64,000 nt of DNA from Mycobacterium syngnathidarum (GTDB lineage Bacteria; Actinomycetota; Actinomycetes; Mycobacteriales; Mycobacteriaceae): NCBI RefSeq assembly GCF_001942625.1, contig NZ_MLCL01000062.1, forward strand, positions 388,192-452,191. Reading direction: 5' to 3'. The position numbers and the translations under genes were made by a program. This document shows positions 27,474 through 35,786 of this stretch, in pieces. Position 1 is the stretch's first letter. Each line of letters starts with the position of its first letter. The notes under the pieces were generated by a model that was given only the letters and a program-made list of their open reading frames with translations, searched no databases and was not told the DNA's origin.

Positions 27474-28980
27474 CCCGCTTGCGCACCGTCATCAGCAATT
27501 CACCGTCCGGCCCGCCGGTAAAGGTGAGCTCACGACGTAGCCGTTGCCCCGCAACGAGATCGAGCTCGAAACGCTGGGCGAGGGTGGCGATCACGAGTGC
27601 GGCCTCGAAGTTCGCGAAACCCGACGCGACGCACATCCGCCGGCCCGCACCGAACGGCATGTGGGCGCGGCGCTGCGCCGGCTCGAGGTTCTCCTTGAGG
27701 AACCGTGCCGGATCGTAGTCGCGCGCGTCAGGCCACACCCGATCGTGGTGGTGCATGCTGTGGGTCAGAATGGCGACGCTGGTGCCGGCCTTGATCGGGT
27801 AATCACCCAGCACGTCATCGGATTTCGCCACCCGGGCCACACCCATGATGGGCGGGCAGACGCGCATCGCCTCGGCCACCACAGCCTGTGTCCACGGCAG
27901 ATTGTCGACGTCGTCCGCGGTGGGTTCGCGACCGCCGAGCACCTCGTCGAGTTCACGTCCGAGCCGGTCGCGGGCATCCGGGTTCTGCGACAGCAGATAC
28001 CAGGTCCACGCCAGCGCCGCCGCGGTGGTTTCGAAGCCGGCACCGAGGAACGTCATCACCTCGTCGCGGATCTCCAGATCGCTGTAGCGGTAACCGGTTT
28101 CGGGATCTTCGGCGGCGATCAACAAGGCCAGCAGATTGTCGGTGCGCTCCATCTTGCCGCTGCGATGGTCGGCGATGAGCTGGTCGATGAACCGCTCGAT
28201 GCGCCGCAATCCGCGCCGGGTCCGGGGTGCTACCAGCCACGCACCGCGCCGCAACGCGTTGATCGACAGCCGCGGCGACGAGACCCGCTCGGCGATCCGG
28301 CGCAGTGGCCGGGCTGCCCCGAGCAGGAAGCCGTACCCGAAAAGCGTCAGCAGACGGGCGAAGTCGGTGCGCATCTGCTCGGCGAGCCGGCCGTTGAGCT
28401 CGATGCCGAACATGGTACGGGCGATAATGTCGAGCGTCAGATAGTTCATCTCCGCGGCGACGTCCACCGGTTGGCCTGCGGCCGCGCTGTCCTCCCAACG
28501 CCGGGCTGCGGCTACACTGGCCTCGGTCATCTGTGGCGCGAAGGCATCCACCTGCCGCTTGGCGAAGATCGGCTGGACCAGACGCCGGTTACGTTGCCAC
28601 AGTTCATCATTGAGATCAGTGACCAGACCCCGGCCGAATGCCACGGCCAGCAGGTCGTACTCGGCGTTCTTGGCGTAGTTGTCCTGGTTGGAAACCAGCA
28701 CGTGCCTGGCGATGTCGGGGTTGCGCACCACCACGAACTTGGCGAGCGGCGTACGGGCGACGACGATGTCGTCCTGGCCCGGCAGTTCGGTGGCGTACTC
28801 GTAGATGGTGTGCCGGTAGCCGGCCCGGATCGCCTTGAGGGCCAGCCACCACGATCTGAGGTACCCGACCTCGGTATGTTGCCAGCGCACCGGCGTCGGC
28901 GCCCAGCGCGGTGGGTGCAGCGTCCCGACCCCGCGGGCTGGACACGTGCTGTTTGCGGTGTGCGCGCTGGGCACAGTCAT
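27457..28980 (-). CDS. Cytochrome P450
   Basis: A 507-aa heme monooxygenase. I-helix oxygen-activation motif MTFLGAGFETTAAALAWTW (AGFETT), K-helix ExxR as AEAMRVCPP, and heme-thiolate loop MPFGAGRRMCVASGFANF with the cysteine ligand. An N-terminal region (about 70 aa) before QDDIVVARTPLAKFVVVRNP lacks a strong membrane anchor. The start is ATG 28980, with GGAGG a few bases before it; the frame is open for 600 nt upstream by chance. Substrate unknown; resembles CYP132-like mycobacterial P450s (weak recollection). No ferredoxin gene is adjacent. Confidence 0.92.
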   Translation of the reverse strand: MTVPSAHTANSTCPARGVGTLHPPRWAPTPVRWQHTEVGYLRSWWLALKAIRAGYRHTIYEYATELPGQDDIVVARTPLAKFVVVRNPDIARHVLVSNQDNYAKNAEYDLLAVAFGRGLVTDLNDELWQRNRRLVQPIFAKRQVDAFAPQMTEASVAAARRWEDSAAAGQPVDVAAEMNYLTLDIIARTMFGIELNGRLAEQMRTDFARLLTLFGYGFLLGAARPLRRIAERVSSPRLSINALRRGAWLVAPRTRRGLRRIERFIDQLIADHRSGKMERTDNLLALLIAAEDPETGYRYSDLEIRDEVMTFLGAGFETTAAALAWTWYLLSQNPDARDRLGRELDEVLGGREPTADDVDNLPWTQAVVAEAMRVCPPIMGVARVAKSDDVLGDYPIKAGTSVAILTHSMHHHDRVWPDARDYDPARFLKENLEPAQRRAHMPFGAGRRMCVASGFANFEAALVIATLAQRFELDLVAGQRLRRELTFTGGPDGELLMTVRKRAIGGD

Positions 28981-29069
28981 CGGCCACCTCCCCGGTGAAG
29001 CACCGGGAAGCCAACCCCGGACTCGGGGTATACAGTACCGACGGTATCGGGATAAGGCCAGGCTCAATC

Positions 29070-29414
29070 TCAGGTGTGCGGACCCATGGCCTTGACCACG
29101 GTGAGCAGCACCACCGAATCCTCGAGCGCGTGCAGGCTGTGGCGGGTACGCGGGATCACGATGTGATCGCCGGGAGAGCCTTCCCAACTGGCTTCGGCGT
29201 TGGCCAGCTTCACCCGGCCCTCGATCACCTGCAGCGTGGCCTCCCCCGGACTCTCGTGTTCGTCGAGGCCGCTTCCCTCGGTCAGCGCGATCAGGGTCTG
29301 GCGCAACTGATGCTCGTGGCCTCCGTAGACCGTGTGGGCACTGCGTCCGCTGCTGGCTGTGCGGGCTGAGGCCAACTGCTGACGGGCAATCGCGGTGAGC
29401 GAGATCTTTTCCAT
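29070..29414 (-). CDS. Cupin-domain protein
   Basis: A 114-aa single cupin barrel: motif 1 GLDEHESPGEATLQVIEGRV and motif 2 GSPGDHIVIPRTRHSLHALE with the metal-binding histidines and glutamate. Such small cupins serve as sugar, phenolic or regulator-like metal sites; no substrate is evident. Two starts are plausible, ATG 29414 and GTG 29432, the latter right after GGAGG. Upstream of the P450 gene on the same strand, 89 nt away. Confidence 0.82.
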   Translation of the reverse strand: MEKISLTAIARQQLASARTASSGRSAHTVYGGHEHQLRQTLIALTEGSGLDEHESPGEATLQVIEGRVKLANAEASWEGSPGDHIVIPRTRHSLHALEDSVVLLTVVKAMGPHT

Positions 29415-29564
29415 ACCCACAGATCGTGCCACCTCCCGGCGACGGACCGTGAGCGATAGCGGCAGAACCGCGCTCGCGATCCCCGACCGGTGGGAGACAC
29501 CGCCTTTCAGCTGTGAGCCTTTCGGTCGTGGCGCTGCGAGATCCGCACGTCACACGATGGGCCG

Positions 29565-30791
29565 ATGCGCACACACGGACACGTGGCCCGAACCGCGGCG
29601 GCACTGGCATCGGCGATGGGTATCGGCCGCTTCGTCTATACCCCGATCCTTCCGCTGATGTCGGCGCAGGCCAGTCTCACCGCCCACGATGCCGCCGTCC
29701 TCGCCACCGCGAACTATGTGGGTTATCTCGCCGGGGCGCTGGCGGGTTCGATCTGGCCGCGGCTGGCCCGCTCGTTCACGGTGTGCCGCGTGTCTCTTCC
29801 CGTGATGGCGGCCAGCTTGGCTGCGATGCCGTTGGCTACGAACACATTCGAATGGGCGGTACTGCGTGGCGTGGCCGGATTCACCAGTGCCTTGGTGTTC
29901 GTGATCGCCGTCAACACCATGCTGGAGCACCTGCACGGACATCCCGCACACCTGGCCGGATGGGGATTCGGCGGGGTCGGCGCCGGAATCGCGCTGTCGG
30001 CACTGCTGGTGCTGGCCACCGGAGACTGGAAAATGGCCTGGTGGGCGGCGGCCGCGGTGGCTGCCGTGCTGGGTCTGGCCGCCTGGTCGATGCCTGCCGT
30101 CCCGCACAGCACCGCAACCGCACCGGCCGGTGACGCCCGGCCGCCCCACGGCCCGTTCACTCTGCTGCTGACCAGCTACACGCTGGAAGGGATCGGCTAC
30201 ATCATCGCCGGAACTTTCCTGGTGGCGGCCGTCGCCCAGGGTGCACCGGAGTGGCTGGGTGGGAGCACATGGCTGGTCGTCGGCCTCGCCACGGTGCCGT
30301 CGGCAGCGCTGTGGGCGGCGCTGAGCAGCCGATGGTCACATCCGGCACTGTTGGTGGCGGCGCTGGCGCTGCAGGCGGTCGGGATCGCCGTGGCCGGCAT
30401 GGTCGGCGGGGTCACCGCTGCGCTGGTGGGCGCGGTGCTGTTCGGCGGCACCTTCATCGGTGTCAGCACGCTGGCTCTGGCCGCAGGCAGGCTGCTGCGG
30501 TACCCGCGCGCCGTCGCGCTGCTCACCACCGGCTACTCGGTCGGCCAGATCCTCGGCCCGCTCGTGGTCGCGCCGCTGCTGCACCGAGGTTTCGCGCCAG
30601 CACTGCTGGTCGGCGCCCTGGTGGTGTCAGCTGCCGCCGTGGTGTCGGCGGTGATGCGGATCGTCGTCGGGCACCCAGGCGCCGGGGTCGTCCAGACCGA
30701 GATCGCCGATGCCGCGGGTGAACTCGTCGACGACGGCGAGAACCGCCGGGCTGTCCTCGGCCCGACGCCACACCAACGACCACGTCCATAA
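29565..30791 (+). CDS. YbfB/YjiJ-family MFS transporter
   Basis: A 408-aa protein of about 12 membrane segments in the YbfB/YjiJ branch of the major facilitators. The opening MGIGRFVYTPILPLMSAQ and the loop following NYVGYLAGALAGSIWPRLAR are typical, as is FTSALVFVIAVNTMLEHLHG. Roughly the last 40 residues (after VMRIVVGHPG) are hydrophilic, poorly conserved, and encoded by DNA that also encodes the end of the convergent LysR gene. Function probably efflux or small-molecule transport; divergent from the cupin gene with a 150-nt gap. Confidence 0.88.
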   Translation: MRTHGHVARTAAALASAMGIGRFVYTPILPLMSAQASLTAHDAAVLATANYVGYLAGALAGSIWPRLARSFTVCRVSLPVMAASLAAMPLATNTFEWAVLRGVAGFTSALVFVIAVNTMLEHLHGHPAHLAGWGFGGVGAGIALSALLVLATGDWKMAWWAAAAVAAVLGLAAWSMPAVPHSTATAPAGDARPPHGPFTLLLTSYTLEGIGYIIAGTFLVAAVAQGAPEWLGGSTWLVVGLATVPSAALWAALSSRWSHPALLVAALALQAVGIAVAGMVGGVTAALVGAVLFGGTFIGVSTLALAAGRLLRYPRAVALLTTGYSVGQILGPLVVAPLLHRGFAPALLVGALVVSAAAVVSAVMRIVVGHPGAGVVQTEIADAAGELVDDGENRRAVLGPTPHQRPRP

Positions 30792-31559
30792 CGGGGTGGG
30801 CGCCACCACGGGGCGACGCACCAGGCCCGCGGGCAACGACACATCCTGCCCCTTTGGATTGTTGAGGACGGGCCGGCGCAGCCGTCGCACATGCTCGAAG
30901 AACGTGGGGCCGGTGACGCCCCCGTCATCGGTGCGCATCACGGGCGCCCCGACCGCCGCGGCGAACAGCTCGCCGTAGCGATTCCACGACGACCAGCTTG
31001 CCGCGTCCGTATCGACCAGCACCGTGGTGTCGCGGGCGGCGACCGGGGATTCGTCGGTACCGGCGCACAGCGCGTACAACCGATCCACCCCAATCAGCCT
31101 GGCCTGCAACGACAGCGCCTCCAGGTCGGTGTTCTGCACCCAGCAGATCGCCAGATCGAGGTTTCCTTCGGCGACCCGGGCGGCCTGCGTGTGCGACGGC
31201 ATCACCCAGGTGTCCACCCGCACCTGGGCCACCCCCGAGGCCCGCTCGGCCCAATCCGTCGGGCACCAGTTCACATATCCGATCCGAACCGGCTCTGATG
31301 CCGCCAGACCTTGTGCGCGCCTGCGCAATTCATCGGCTTGCTGGACCAGCGCCCGCGCCTCGGGCAGTAGTGCGGTGCCTGCTTGAGTCAGCGCCACCGA
31401 GCGCCGGTCGCGGTCGAACAGGGTGACTTTGAGGTCGCGTTCCAACGCCTTGATCTGCTGGGACAGTGACGGCCCGGCGATACGCAGGCGCTCGGCGGCC
31501 CGGCCGAAGTTCAACTCTTCGGCGACGGTGACGAAATAGCGCAGCTGGCGTAGCTCCAC
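30627..31559 (-). CDS. LysR-family transcriptional regulator
   Basis: A 310-aa regulator: HTH MELRQLRYF-like start (here V-E-L-R-Q-L-R-Y-F-V-T-V) with SLSQQIKALERDLKVTLFDR, and an effector domain beginning PVRIGYVNWCPTDWAE. GTG 31559 is chosen; a TACGCT -10 element ends 6 nt upstream, so the mRNA is probably leaderless. The C-terminus overlaps the MFS gene on the other strand by 165 nt. The natural guess, from position, is that it controls the MFS gene, or the SDR gene that diverges 126 nt upstream. Confidence 0.88.
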   Translation of the reverse strand: MELRQLRYFVTVAEELNFGRAAERLRIAGPSLSQQIKALERDLKVTLFDRDRRSVALTQAGTALLPEARALVQQADELRRRAQGLAASEPVRIGYVNWCPTDWAERASGVAQVRVDTWVMPSHTQAARVAEGNLDLAICWVQNTDLEALSLQARLIGVDRLYALCAGTDESPVAARDTTVLVDTDAASWSSWNRYGELFAAAVGAPVMRTDDGGVTGPTFFEHVRRLRRPVLNNPKGQDVSLPAGLVRRPVVAPTPLWTWSLVWRRAEDSPAVLAVVDEFTRGIGDLGLDDPGAWVPDDDPHHRRHHGGS

Positions 31560-31684
31560 CGTTGCAGCGTAGTAGGCGCAGCCTCCCAGCAAGGAGCCAA
31601 CAGGTCGCGCAGGGCGGACATGACATGGGCGGCGGGCACGTTGAGCAGTGCATCAGTCCAGACGTTTTCAAACAAGGAGTTCCC

Positions 31685-32398
31685 ATGAGCACCACACCAC
31701 ACGTCGTGGTCATCACCGGCGCCTCCCAGGGCATCGGCGAGGCCCTGGTAGCGGGCTACCGCAAGCTGGGCTACGCCGTCGTCGCCAATTCCCGGACCAT
31801 CGATGCGAGCGACGATCCGATGGTGTTGACCGTCCCCGGCGATATCGGGCAACCCGGAGTGGGTAGAAAACTGATCGACGCCGCCGTCGAGCGATTCGGC
31901 CGTGTCGACACCATCGTGAACAACGCCGGCATCTTCGTCGCCAAGCCCTTCACCGAGTACACCGACGACGACTACGACGCCGTCACCGGAGTCAACCAAC
32001 GTGGATTCTTCGAACTGACCCGCGCCGGGATCGCAGCGATCGAATTGCACGGCGGAGGCGGACACGTGGTCACCATCTCCACGAGCCTCGTCGATCACGC
32101 CAACTCCCAGGTGCCCTCGGTACTGGCGTCGCTGACCAAGGGCGGTCTGAACGCCGCAACCAAGGCACTGGCCATCGAGTACGCGTCGCGTGGCATCCGA
32201 GCCAACGCCGTCGCGCTGGGCACCATCCGGACCCCGATGCACACGCTCGAAACCCACGACTTCCTGGCGGCGCTGCATCCGCTCGGACGCATGGGCGATA
32301 TCGACGAGGTAGTCGACGCAGTGCTCTACTTGGAGCAGGCCGGATTCGTGACCGGCGAGATCCTGCATGTGGACGGGGGCCAAAGTGCCGGACACTGA
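31685..32398 (+). CDS. Short-chain dehydrogenase/reductase with atypical active site
   Basis: A 237-aa classical SDR fold. Cofactor motif VVITGASQGIGEALVAGY, NNAG motif TIVNNAGIFVAKPF, and C-terminal IRANAVALGTIRTPMHTL are normal. The YxxxK segment reads SVLASLTKGGLNAATKAL: lysine is present but the tyrosine position is alanine, and the serine site reads TISTSL. The catalytic tyrosine is therefore missing, so the protein may bind NAD(P) without normal reduction, or use another mechanism. ATG 31685 has AAGGAG at 31675-31680. It follows the divergent LysR gene. Confidence 0.88.
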   Translation: MSTTPHVVVITGASQGIGEALVAGYRKLGYAVVANSRTIDASDDPMVLTVPGDIGQPGVGRKLIDAAVERFGRVDTIVNNAGIFVAKPFTEYTDDDYDAVTGVNQRGFFELTRAGIAAIELHGGGGHVVTISTSLVDHANSQVPSVLASLTKGGLNAATKALAIEYASRGIRANAVALGTIRTPMHTLETHDFLAALHPLGRMGDIDEVVDAVLYLEQAGFVTGEILHVDGGQSAGH

Positions 32399-32474
32399 GC
32401 AGGTTCTGCGCGGGGTGCTCGACGAGTGGCGGGCCGGCATCGCCCACTATCGGGTCGTCGCCGTACCCGACTGA
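32385..32474 (+). pseudogene. Remnant of a SnoaL/NTF2-like gene start
   Basis: A GTG in the +1-shifted frame inside the SDR end begins a short frame of 29 residues, V-P-D-T-E-Q-V-L-R-G-V-L-D-E-W-R-A-G-I, before a TGA. This opening resembles the N-terminal helix of SnoaL-like proteins (VLREVLDRWKAA-type), then stops where the beta-sheet should begin. It overlaps the SDR stop in the way coupled genes do, so it looks like the leftover of a deleted downstream gene. The call rests on one short segment. Confidence 0.4.
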
Positions 32475-32509
32475 ACAACTCTGGCAGCAGCCGAACCGGC
32501 CCCCGCTGT

Positions 32510-32914
32510 TCAAATCACCCGGAGTGAATCTCCGTCGTAGCCAAATCGGGACCGCAACTGGACCAGCAGACGCTCGGCCTCGGCGATCCGTGCGTGCAGC
32601 CGAACGAGCCCTTCCGGCATGGGCGCGTCGGCCACTCGGCGGCGTTCCCGAACGCGTCGCCACCGCAGCTCGGTGGCCGCGAGAAGGTCCCGCAGCTCGG
32701 CGATCTCGCCGACCAGAATGTCCTCGAACAGCCGCGATTGAGCGATGTCAGCGCTGTGCACGGGCCTGGAACAGTCGATCGCGGCGGCCGCGCGAGAAGC
32801 CATGCGCGGCAGGGGGTTGAGCACCGTGGCCACGTCGGCCCCGATTGTCGGGGCAGAAACAGATCTGCCCGTGACTTCCCGCATTTTCAGCGTCACGTGG
32901 GGATCATGGGGCAC
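32510..32914 (-). CDS. Hypothetical helical protein
   Basis: A frame of 134 aa, with starts at GTG 32914 or ATG 32884. The C-terminal 80 residues form a likely helical hairpin: RLFEDILVGEIAELRDLLAA and RLHARIAEAERLLVQLRSRF, rich in Leu, Arg and Glu. No domain is recognised. It is a candidate gene because the opposite strand has no supported gene here and because the residue pattern is that of a real coiled coil. It could still be a fortuitous frame. Confidence 0.5.
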   Translation of the reverse strand: MPHDPHVTLKMREVTGRSVSAPTIGADVATVLNPLPRMASRAAAAIDCSRPVHSADIAQSRLFEDILVGEIAELRDLLAATELRWRRVRERRRVADAPMPEGLVRLHARIAEAERLLVQLRSRFGYDGDSLRVI

Positions 32915-33011
32915 CCACCCGACTCACAGCGACAACACAGGCATGACCCGAGATATCGCCTCTGGTCATCTCCCGGTCGCGCGATGTACGTTTGACGGCC
33001 TTCCGCGCCGG

Positions 33012-34001
33012 CTAGCTCAGCGCGGGGATGACCTTCTGCTCGAACAGTTCAATGCCCGACCGGTCGTAGGCGGCCTCAGGGAAGTACAGAATCGCGTACT
33101 CGCACCCCAGATCGCGCATCCGCTTCAGTTTGTCGATGACCTGTTCGGGTGTACCGCTGGCCGACTCGGGTGCGAGGGTATTGGCGAGCATGGCATCGAC
33201 AGCGGCTTCTCCGGCCACCGGCACCTGCCGGGCCCGCAACCGCGCGACGCGGTCGGCGACATCGGCCTCGGAATCCCCGATGACGGCGTTGAAATTGGCC
33301 GATCGGACGATCGAGTCGTAGTCGGTGCCGACATCTTGGCAATGGCCGGCCAGCACTTGGGACTTGTGCGCAAACCCGTCGGGCTCGGAGGTGAAGTTGG
33401 TGTACTGCGCGTACTTGGCCGCGATGCGCAGCGTCACCTTCTCCCCACCGCCGGCGATCCACAACGGGATACCGGTGTCCTGCAACGGCTTAGGGGCGAC
33501 GATCGCGCCGTCGACCTGGTAGTGCTTGCCGTCGAAGCTGACCCGCCCGTCGCGCCAGGCGTCCCGCATGATCTGGACGCCCTCGTCGAGCCGGCCCAGG
33601 CGCACCCCGGCTGAAGGAAAGCCGTAGCCGTAGGCCCGCCATTCATGCTCGTACCAGCCGCCGCCGATGCCCATCTGCACGCGGCCACCGGAGATGATGT
33701 CGGTGGTGGCCGCGATTTTGGCGAGGTAAACCGGATTGCGGTAGCTCATCGCGGTGCACATCTGGCCCAGCTTGATCCGTGACGTTGTCGCGGCATAGGC
33801 CGACATCAGCGACCAGGCCTCGTGGGTGGCCTCATCGGTCGGCACCGGAACGGTGTGGAAGTGGTCGTAGACCCACAGCGAATCCCAGTCGCCTGCGTCG
33901 GCGTAGGCCGCGAGGTCACGCATCACCGGCCAGTGGCTTTCGGTGGGAATATCGACGAGATCAAGGCGCCAGCCCTGCGGGATGAAGAGTCCGAAGCGCA
34001 T
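33012..34001 (-). CDS. LLM-class F420-dependent oxidoreductase
   Basis: A 329-aa luciferase-like TIM-barrel protein of the mycobacterial F420-dependent type. Opening MRFGLFIPQGWRLDLVDIP, then DSLWVYDHFHTVPVPTDEAT, IKLGQMCTAMSYRNPVYLAK and the phosphate/cofactor region RVQMGIGGGWYEHEWRAYGY. These enzymes use reduced F420 for hydride transfer; substrate unknown. ATG 34001 chosen; a TAGAGT element lies 8 nt upstream. Divergent from the flavin-type gene 34058 with a 56-nt gap. Confidence 0.9.
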   Translation of the reverse strand: MRFGLFIPQGWRLDLVDIPTESHWPVMRDLAAYADAGDWDSLWVYDHFHTVPVPTDEATHEAWSLMSAYAATTSRIKLGQMCTAMSYRNPVYLAKIAATTDIISGGRVQMGIGGGWYEHEWRAYGYGFPSAGVRLGRLDEGVQIMRDAWRDGRVSFDGKHYQVDGAIVAPKPLQDTGIPLWIAGGGEKVTLRIAAKYAQYTNFTSEPDGFAHKSQVLAGHCQDVGTDYDSIVRSANFNAVIGDSEADVADRVARLRARQVPVAGEAAVDAMLANTLAPESASGTPEQVIDKLKRMRDLGCEYAILYFPEAAYDRSGIELFEQKVIPALS

Positions 34002-34057
34002 GGACCCCGACTCTACGACGCCGACGCGTGTCATGGCATCGGACTAGCCTGACTTTC

Positions 34058-34483
34058 ATGGCCCTATCCAAGGAAGAACGCGAACAGTTTCTGGCCGAAC
34101 CTCACATCGCCGCCCTCTCGGTATACGCAGGGGACAAGCGCGGTCCGCTGACCGTCCCGATCTGGTACCAATACAGCCCCGGCGGGGAGCCGTGGGTGTT
34201 GACCGGCGTGGGATCACGCAAGCATCGACTGATCGAGGCAGCCGGGCATGTGACCCTGATGGTCGAGCGGCTCGAGCCGACGGTGCGCTATGTCGCCGTC
34301 GACGGTGCGGTCACCCGCATCGAACCGGGCACCGACGAGCAGCTCCTCGAGATGACCAAGCGCTACCTGGCTCCTGAGAAGGTCGAGCCGTATCTGGAGT
34401 TCGCCCGCCGTGAGCACGGTGAGAGTGTCGCGGTGTTCTTCAAGCCCGAGCACTGGCTGTCCTCGGACCTGGGGTCGCTGTGA
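34058..34483 (+). CDS. Pyridoxamine-oxidase-fold (FDOR-like) protein
   Basis: A 141-aa split-barrel flavin/F420-binding protein: SKEEREQFLAEPHIAALSVY at the start, then GPLTVPIWYQYSPGGEPWVL and TLMVERLEPTVRYVAVDG. This is the pattern of the flavin/deazaflavin oxidoreductase group common in mycobacteria. Cofactor (FMN or F420) cannot be decided. It is followed 4 nt later by a methyltransferase gene on the same strand, probably co-transcribed. Confidence 0.87.
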   Translation: MALSKEEREQFLAEPHIAALSVYAGDKRGPLTVPIWYQYSPGGEPWVLTGVGSRKHRLIEAAGHVTLMVERLEPTVRYVAVDGAVTRIEPGTDEQLLEMTKRYLAPEKVEPYLEFARREHGESVAVFFKPEHWLSSDLGSL

Positions 34484-34487
34484 CGCC

Positions 34488-35081
34488 ATGAGCTCGCGCC
34501 AACGGCTGTTCCGGTGGCTCTACCGGCTCGGGTTCACGCCCTGGGACGGCCACCCGTTGGCGCATAGCCTGACCAAGCTCGTCGAGAGTACCCACCCCAC
34601 GTCGCCGCCCGGTACCGCACTCGACCTGGGCTGCGGTACCGGCGACAACGCGGTGTATCTGGCCCGGCACGGTTGGCGGGTCACCGGGGTGGACTACGTG
34701 GCCAAACCGCTGAAGAAGGCTCGCGCCAAAGGCGCCGGGCTGCCCGTGAACTTCGTCAAAGCCGATGTGACGCAACTGAGTTCATCAGGTATCGGCGCGG
34801 GCTTCCAGCTGATCGTCGACAGTGGCTGCCTACACGGGATGAGCCCCGCCGACCGCGACGCCTACGTACGGGAAGTCGGTGCGGTGGCCGCCCCCGGCGC
34901 ACAACTGCTGATCGTGGCCTTCATCCCTGGTGCGGCGGTGGGTGTGCCCGGCATCGGATTCGACGAAGTGCAACGCCGCTTCAAGGACGGCTGGACGTTG
35001 CTGTCGAGCGGGGATGAGCCTGCGCTGGACCAGAACGGCACCAACCGGGCGCGACATTACCTCTTCACCCATTCAATCTGA
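34488..35081 (+). CDS. Class I SAM-dependent methyltransferase
   Basis: A 197-aa Rossmann-fold methyltransferase: SAM-binding motif I ALDLGCGTGDNAVYLARHGW, motif II acidic loop VTGVDYVAKPLKKAR, motif IV GFQLIVDSGCLHGMSPADR. Substrate unknown; resembles the thiopurine/tellurite-type subgroup (VD-GCLH). ATG 34488 was chosen because it lies just after the stop of the FDOR-like gene; upstream in-frame sequence overlaps that gene. Confidence 0.88.
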   Translation: MSSRQRLFRWLYRLGFTPWDGHPLAHSLTKLVESTHPTSPPGTALDLGCGTGDNAVYLARHGWRVTGVDYVAKPLKKARAKGAGLPVNFVKADVTQLSSSGIGAGFQLIVDSGCLHGMSPADRDAYVREVGAVAAPGAQLLIVAFIPGAAVGVPGIGFDEVQRRFKDGWTLLSSGDEPALDQNGTNRARHYLFTHSI

Positions 35082-35164
35082 CACGCGATCCCTGCAGAAA
35101 ATCTGCGGATACGTCAGCGCTTCTGTTGCAAACGAATTCGCGCTCCGGCAGGCCATGGTCGCAA

Positions 35165-35710
35165 CTACAGGCCCAGCGCAGCCATCGCTCCGTCCACGGT
35201 GGCAGTACGCAGCTGCTCGTAGGGCGTGTCGGGGAACTGCAGGCAGCAATCCTGTAGACCGCCGAATGCGATGACCGCGCGGGTGGATTGTTCGAGTGTC
35301 GGGCGCCGCCCGAACACCAGCACGCCAAGCCGAGCCCGCCAGGCCAGCAGTTGGTCGATCAACCCCAGATCGACCAACGTGGTCAGCTCGGAAACGATCA
35401 GGACGAGATCGGCGCGGTGCCGGAAATGGAAGTCGAAGTAACCCTCCAGGAGTTCCCGCGCCGAGGCGCGGGATGCGCCGCGTTTGCGTTCCTGCTCGGC
35501 GATGAAGGCCTCCCCCTCGTCGATGAGGGGCTGCAGGATGCTGCGGACCAGGTCTTCCCGGGACCGGAAGTGGTAGTACAGAGCGGGCTTGGTGATGCCG
35601 AGGCGGTCGGCGATGTCCTGCAGGCTGGTGCGCACCACGCCCTTCTCGGCGAACAGTTCGCGCGCCACATCGAGGATGCGTTGCCGGGTATCCAATGCAG
35701 GCTTGGCCAC
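35165..35710 (-). CDS. TetR-family repressor
   Basis: A 181-aa regulator: HTH region RQRILDVARELFAEKGVVRT with SLQDIADRLGITKPALYYHF (recognition helix), and a helical ligand domain. GTG start at 35710. It is divergent from the FAD monooxygenase gene, and the 76-nt gap contains two copies of a 20-bp site. It therefore very likely represses both genes, with a substrate of the monooxygenase as the probable inducer (inference). Confidence 0.93.
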   Translation of the reverse strand: MAKPALDTRQRILDVARELFAEKGVVRTSLQDIADRLGITKPALYYHFRSREDLVRSILQPLIDEGEAFIAEQERKRGASRASARELLEGYFDFHFRHRADLVLIVSELTTLVDLGLIDQLLAWRARLGVLVFGRRPTLEQSTRAVIAFGGLQDCCLQFPDTPYEQLRTATVDGAMAALGL

Positions 35711-35723
35711 GTAGCCACCCTAA

Positions 35724-35743
35724 CTTACTTAACGATAGGTAAG
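35724..35743 (+). promoter_or_regulatory. TetR operator 1
   Basis: CTTACTTAACGATAGGTAAG, 13 nt upstream of the TetR start. It has the symmetric ends CTTAC...GTAAG and contains the half-site TTACTTAACG that recurs, reversed, in operator 2. Assigned to the adjacent TetR by position and symmetry. Confidence 0.7.
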
Positions 35744-35758
35744 CTCACGGAAGGAGCA

Positions 35759-35778
35759 CTTACCGACCGTTAAGTAAG
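35759..35778 (-). promoter_or_regulatory. TetR operator 2
   Basis: Read on the minus strand this is CTTACTTAACGGTCGGTAAG, differing from operator 1 in three bases (R, M, G/A positions of the centre). It ends 8 nt before the GTG of the FAD monooxygenase and overlaps that gene's ribosome site AAGGAG (35776-35781), so binding here would block transcription and perhaps initiation. Confidence 0.7.
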
Positions 35779-35786
35779 GAGCCATC

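Noticed and set aside
28616-29610. Extra N-terminal length of the P450 frame up to 29610
   Set aside because: A strong GGAGG ribosome site marks ATG 28980, and the upstream part overlaps the cupin gene and has no P450 similarity.
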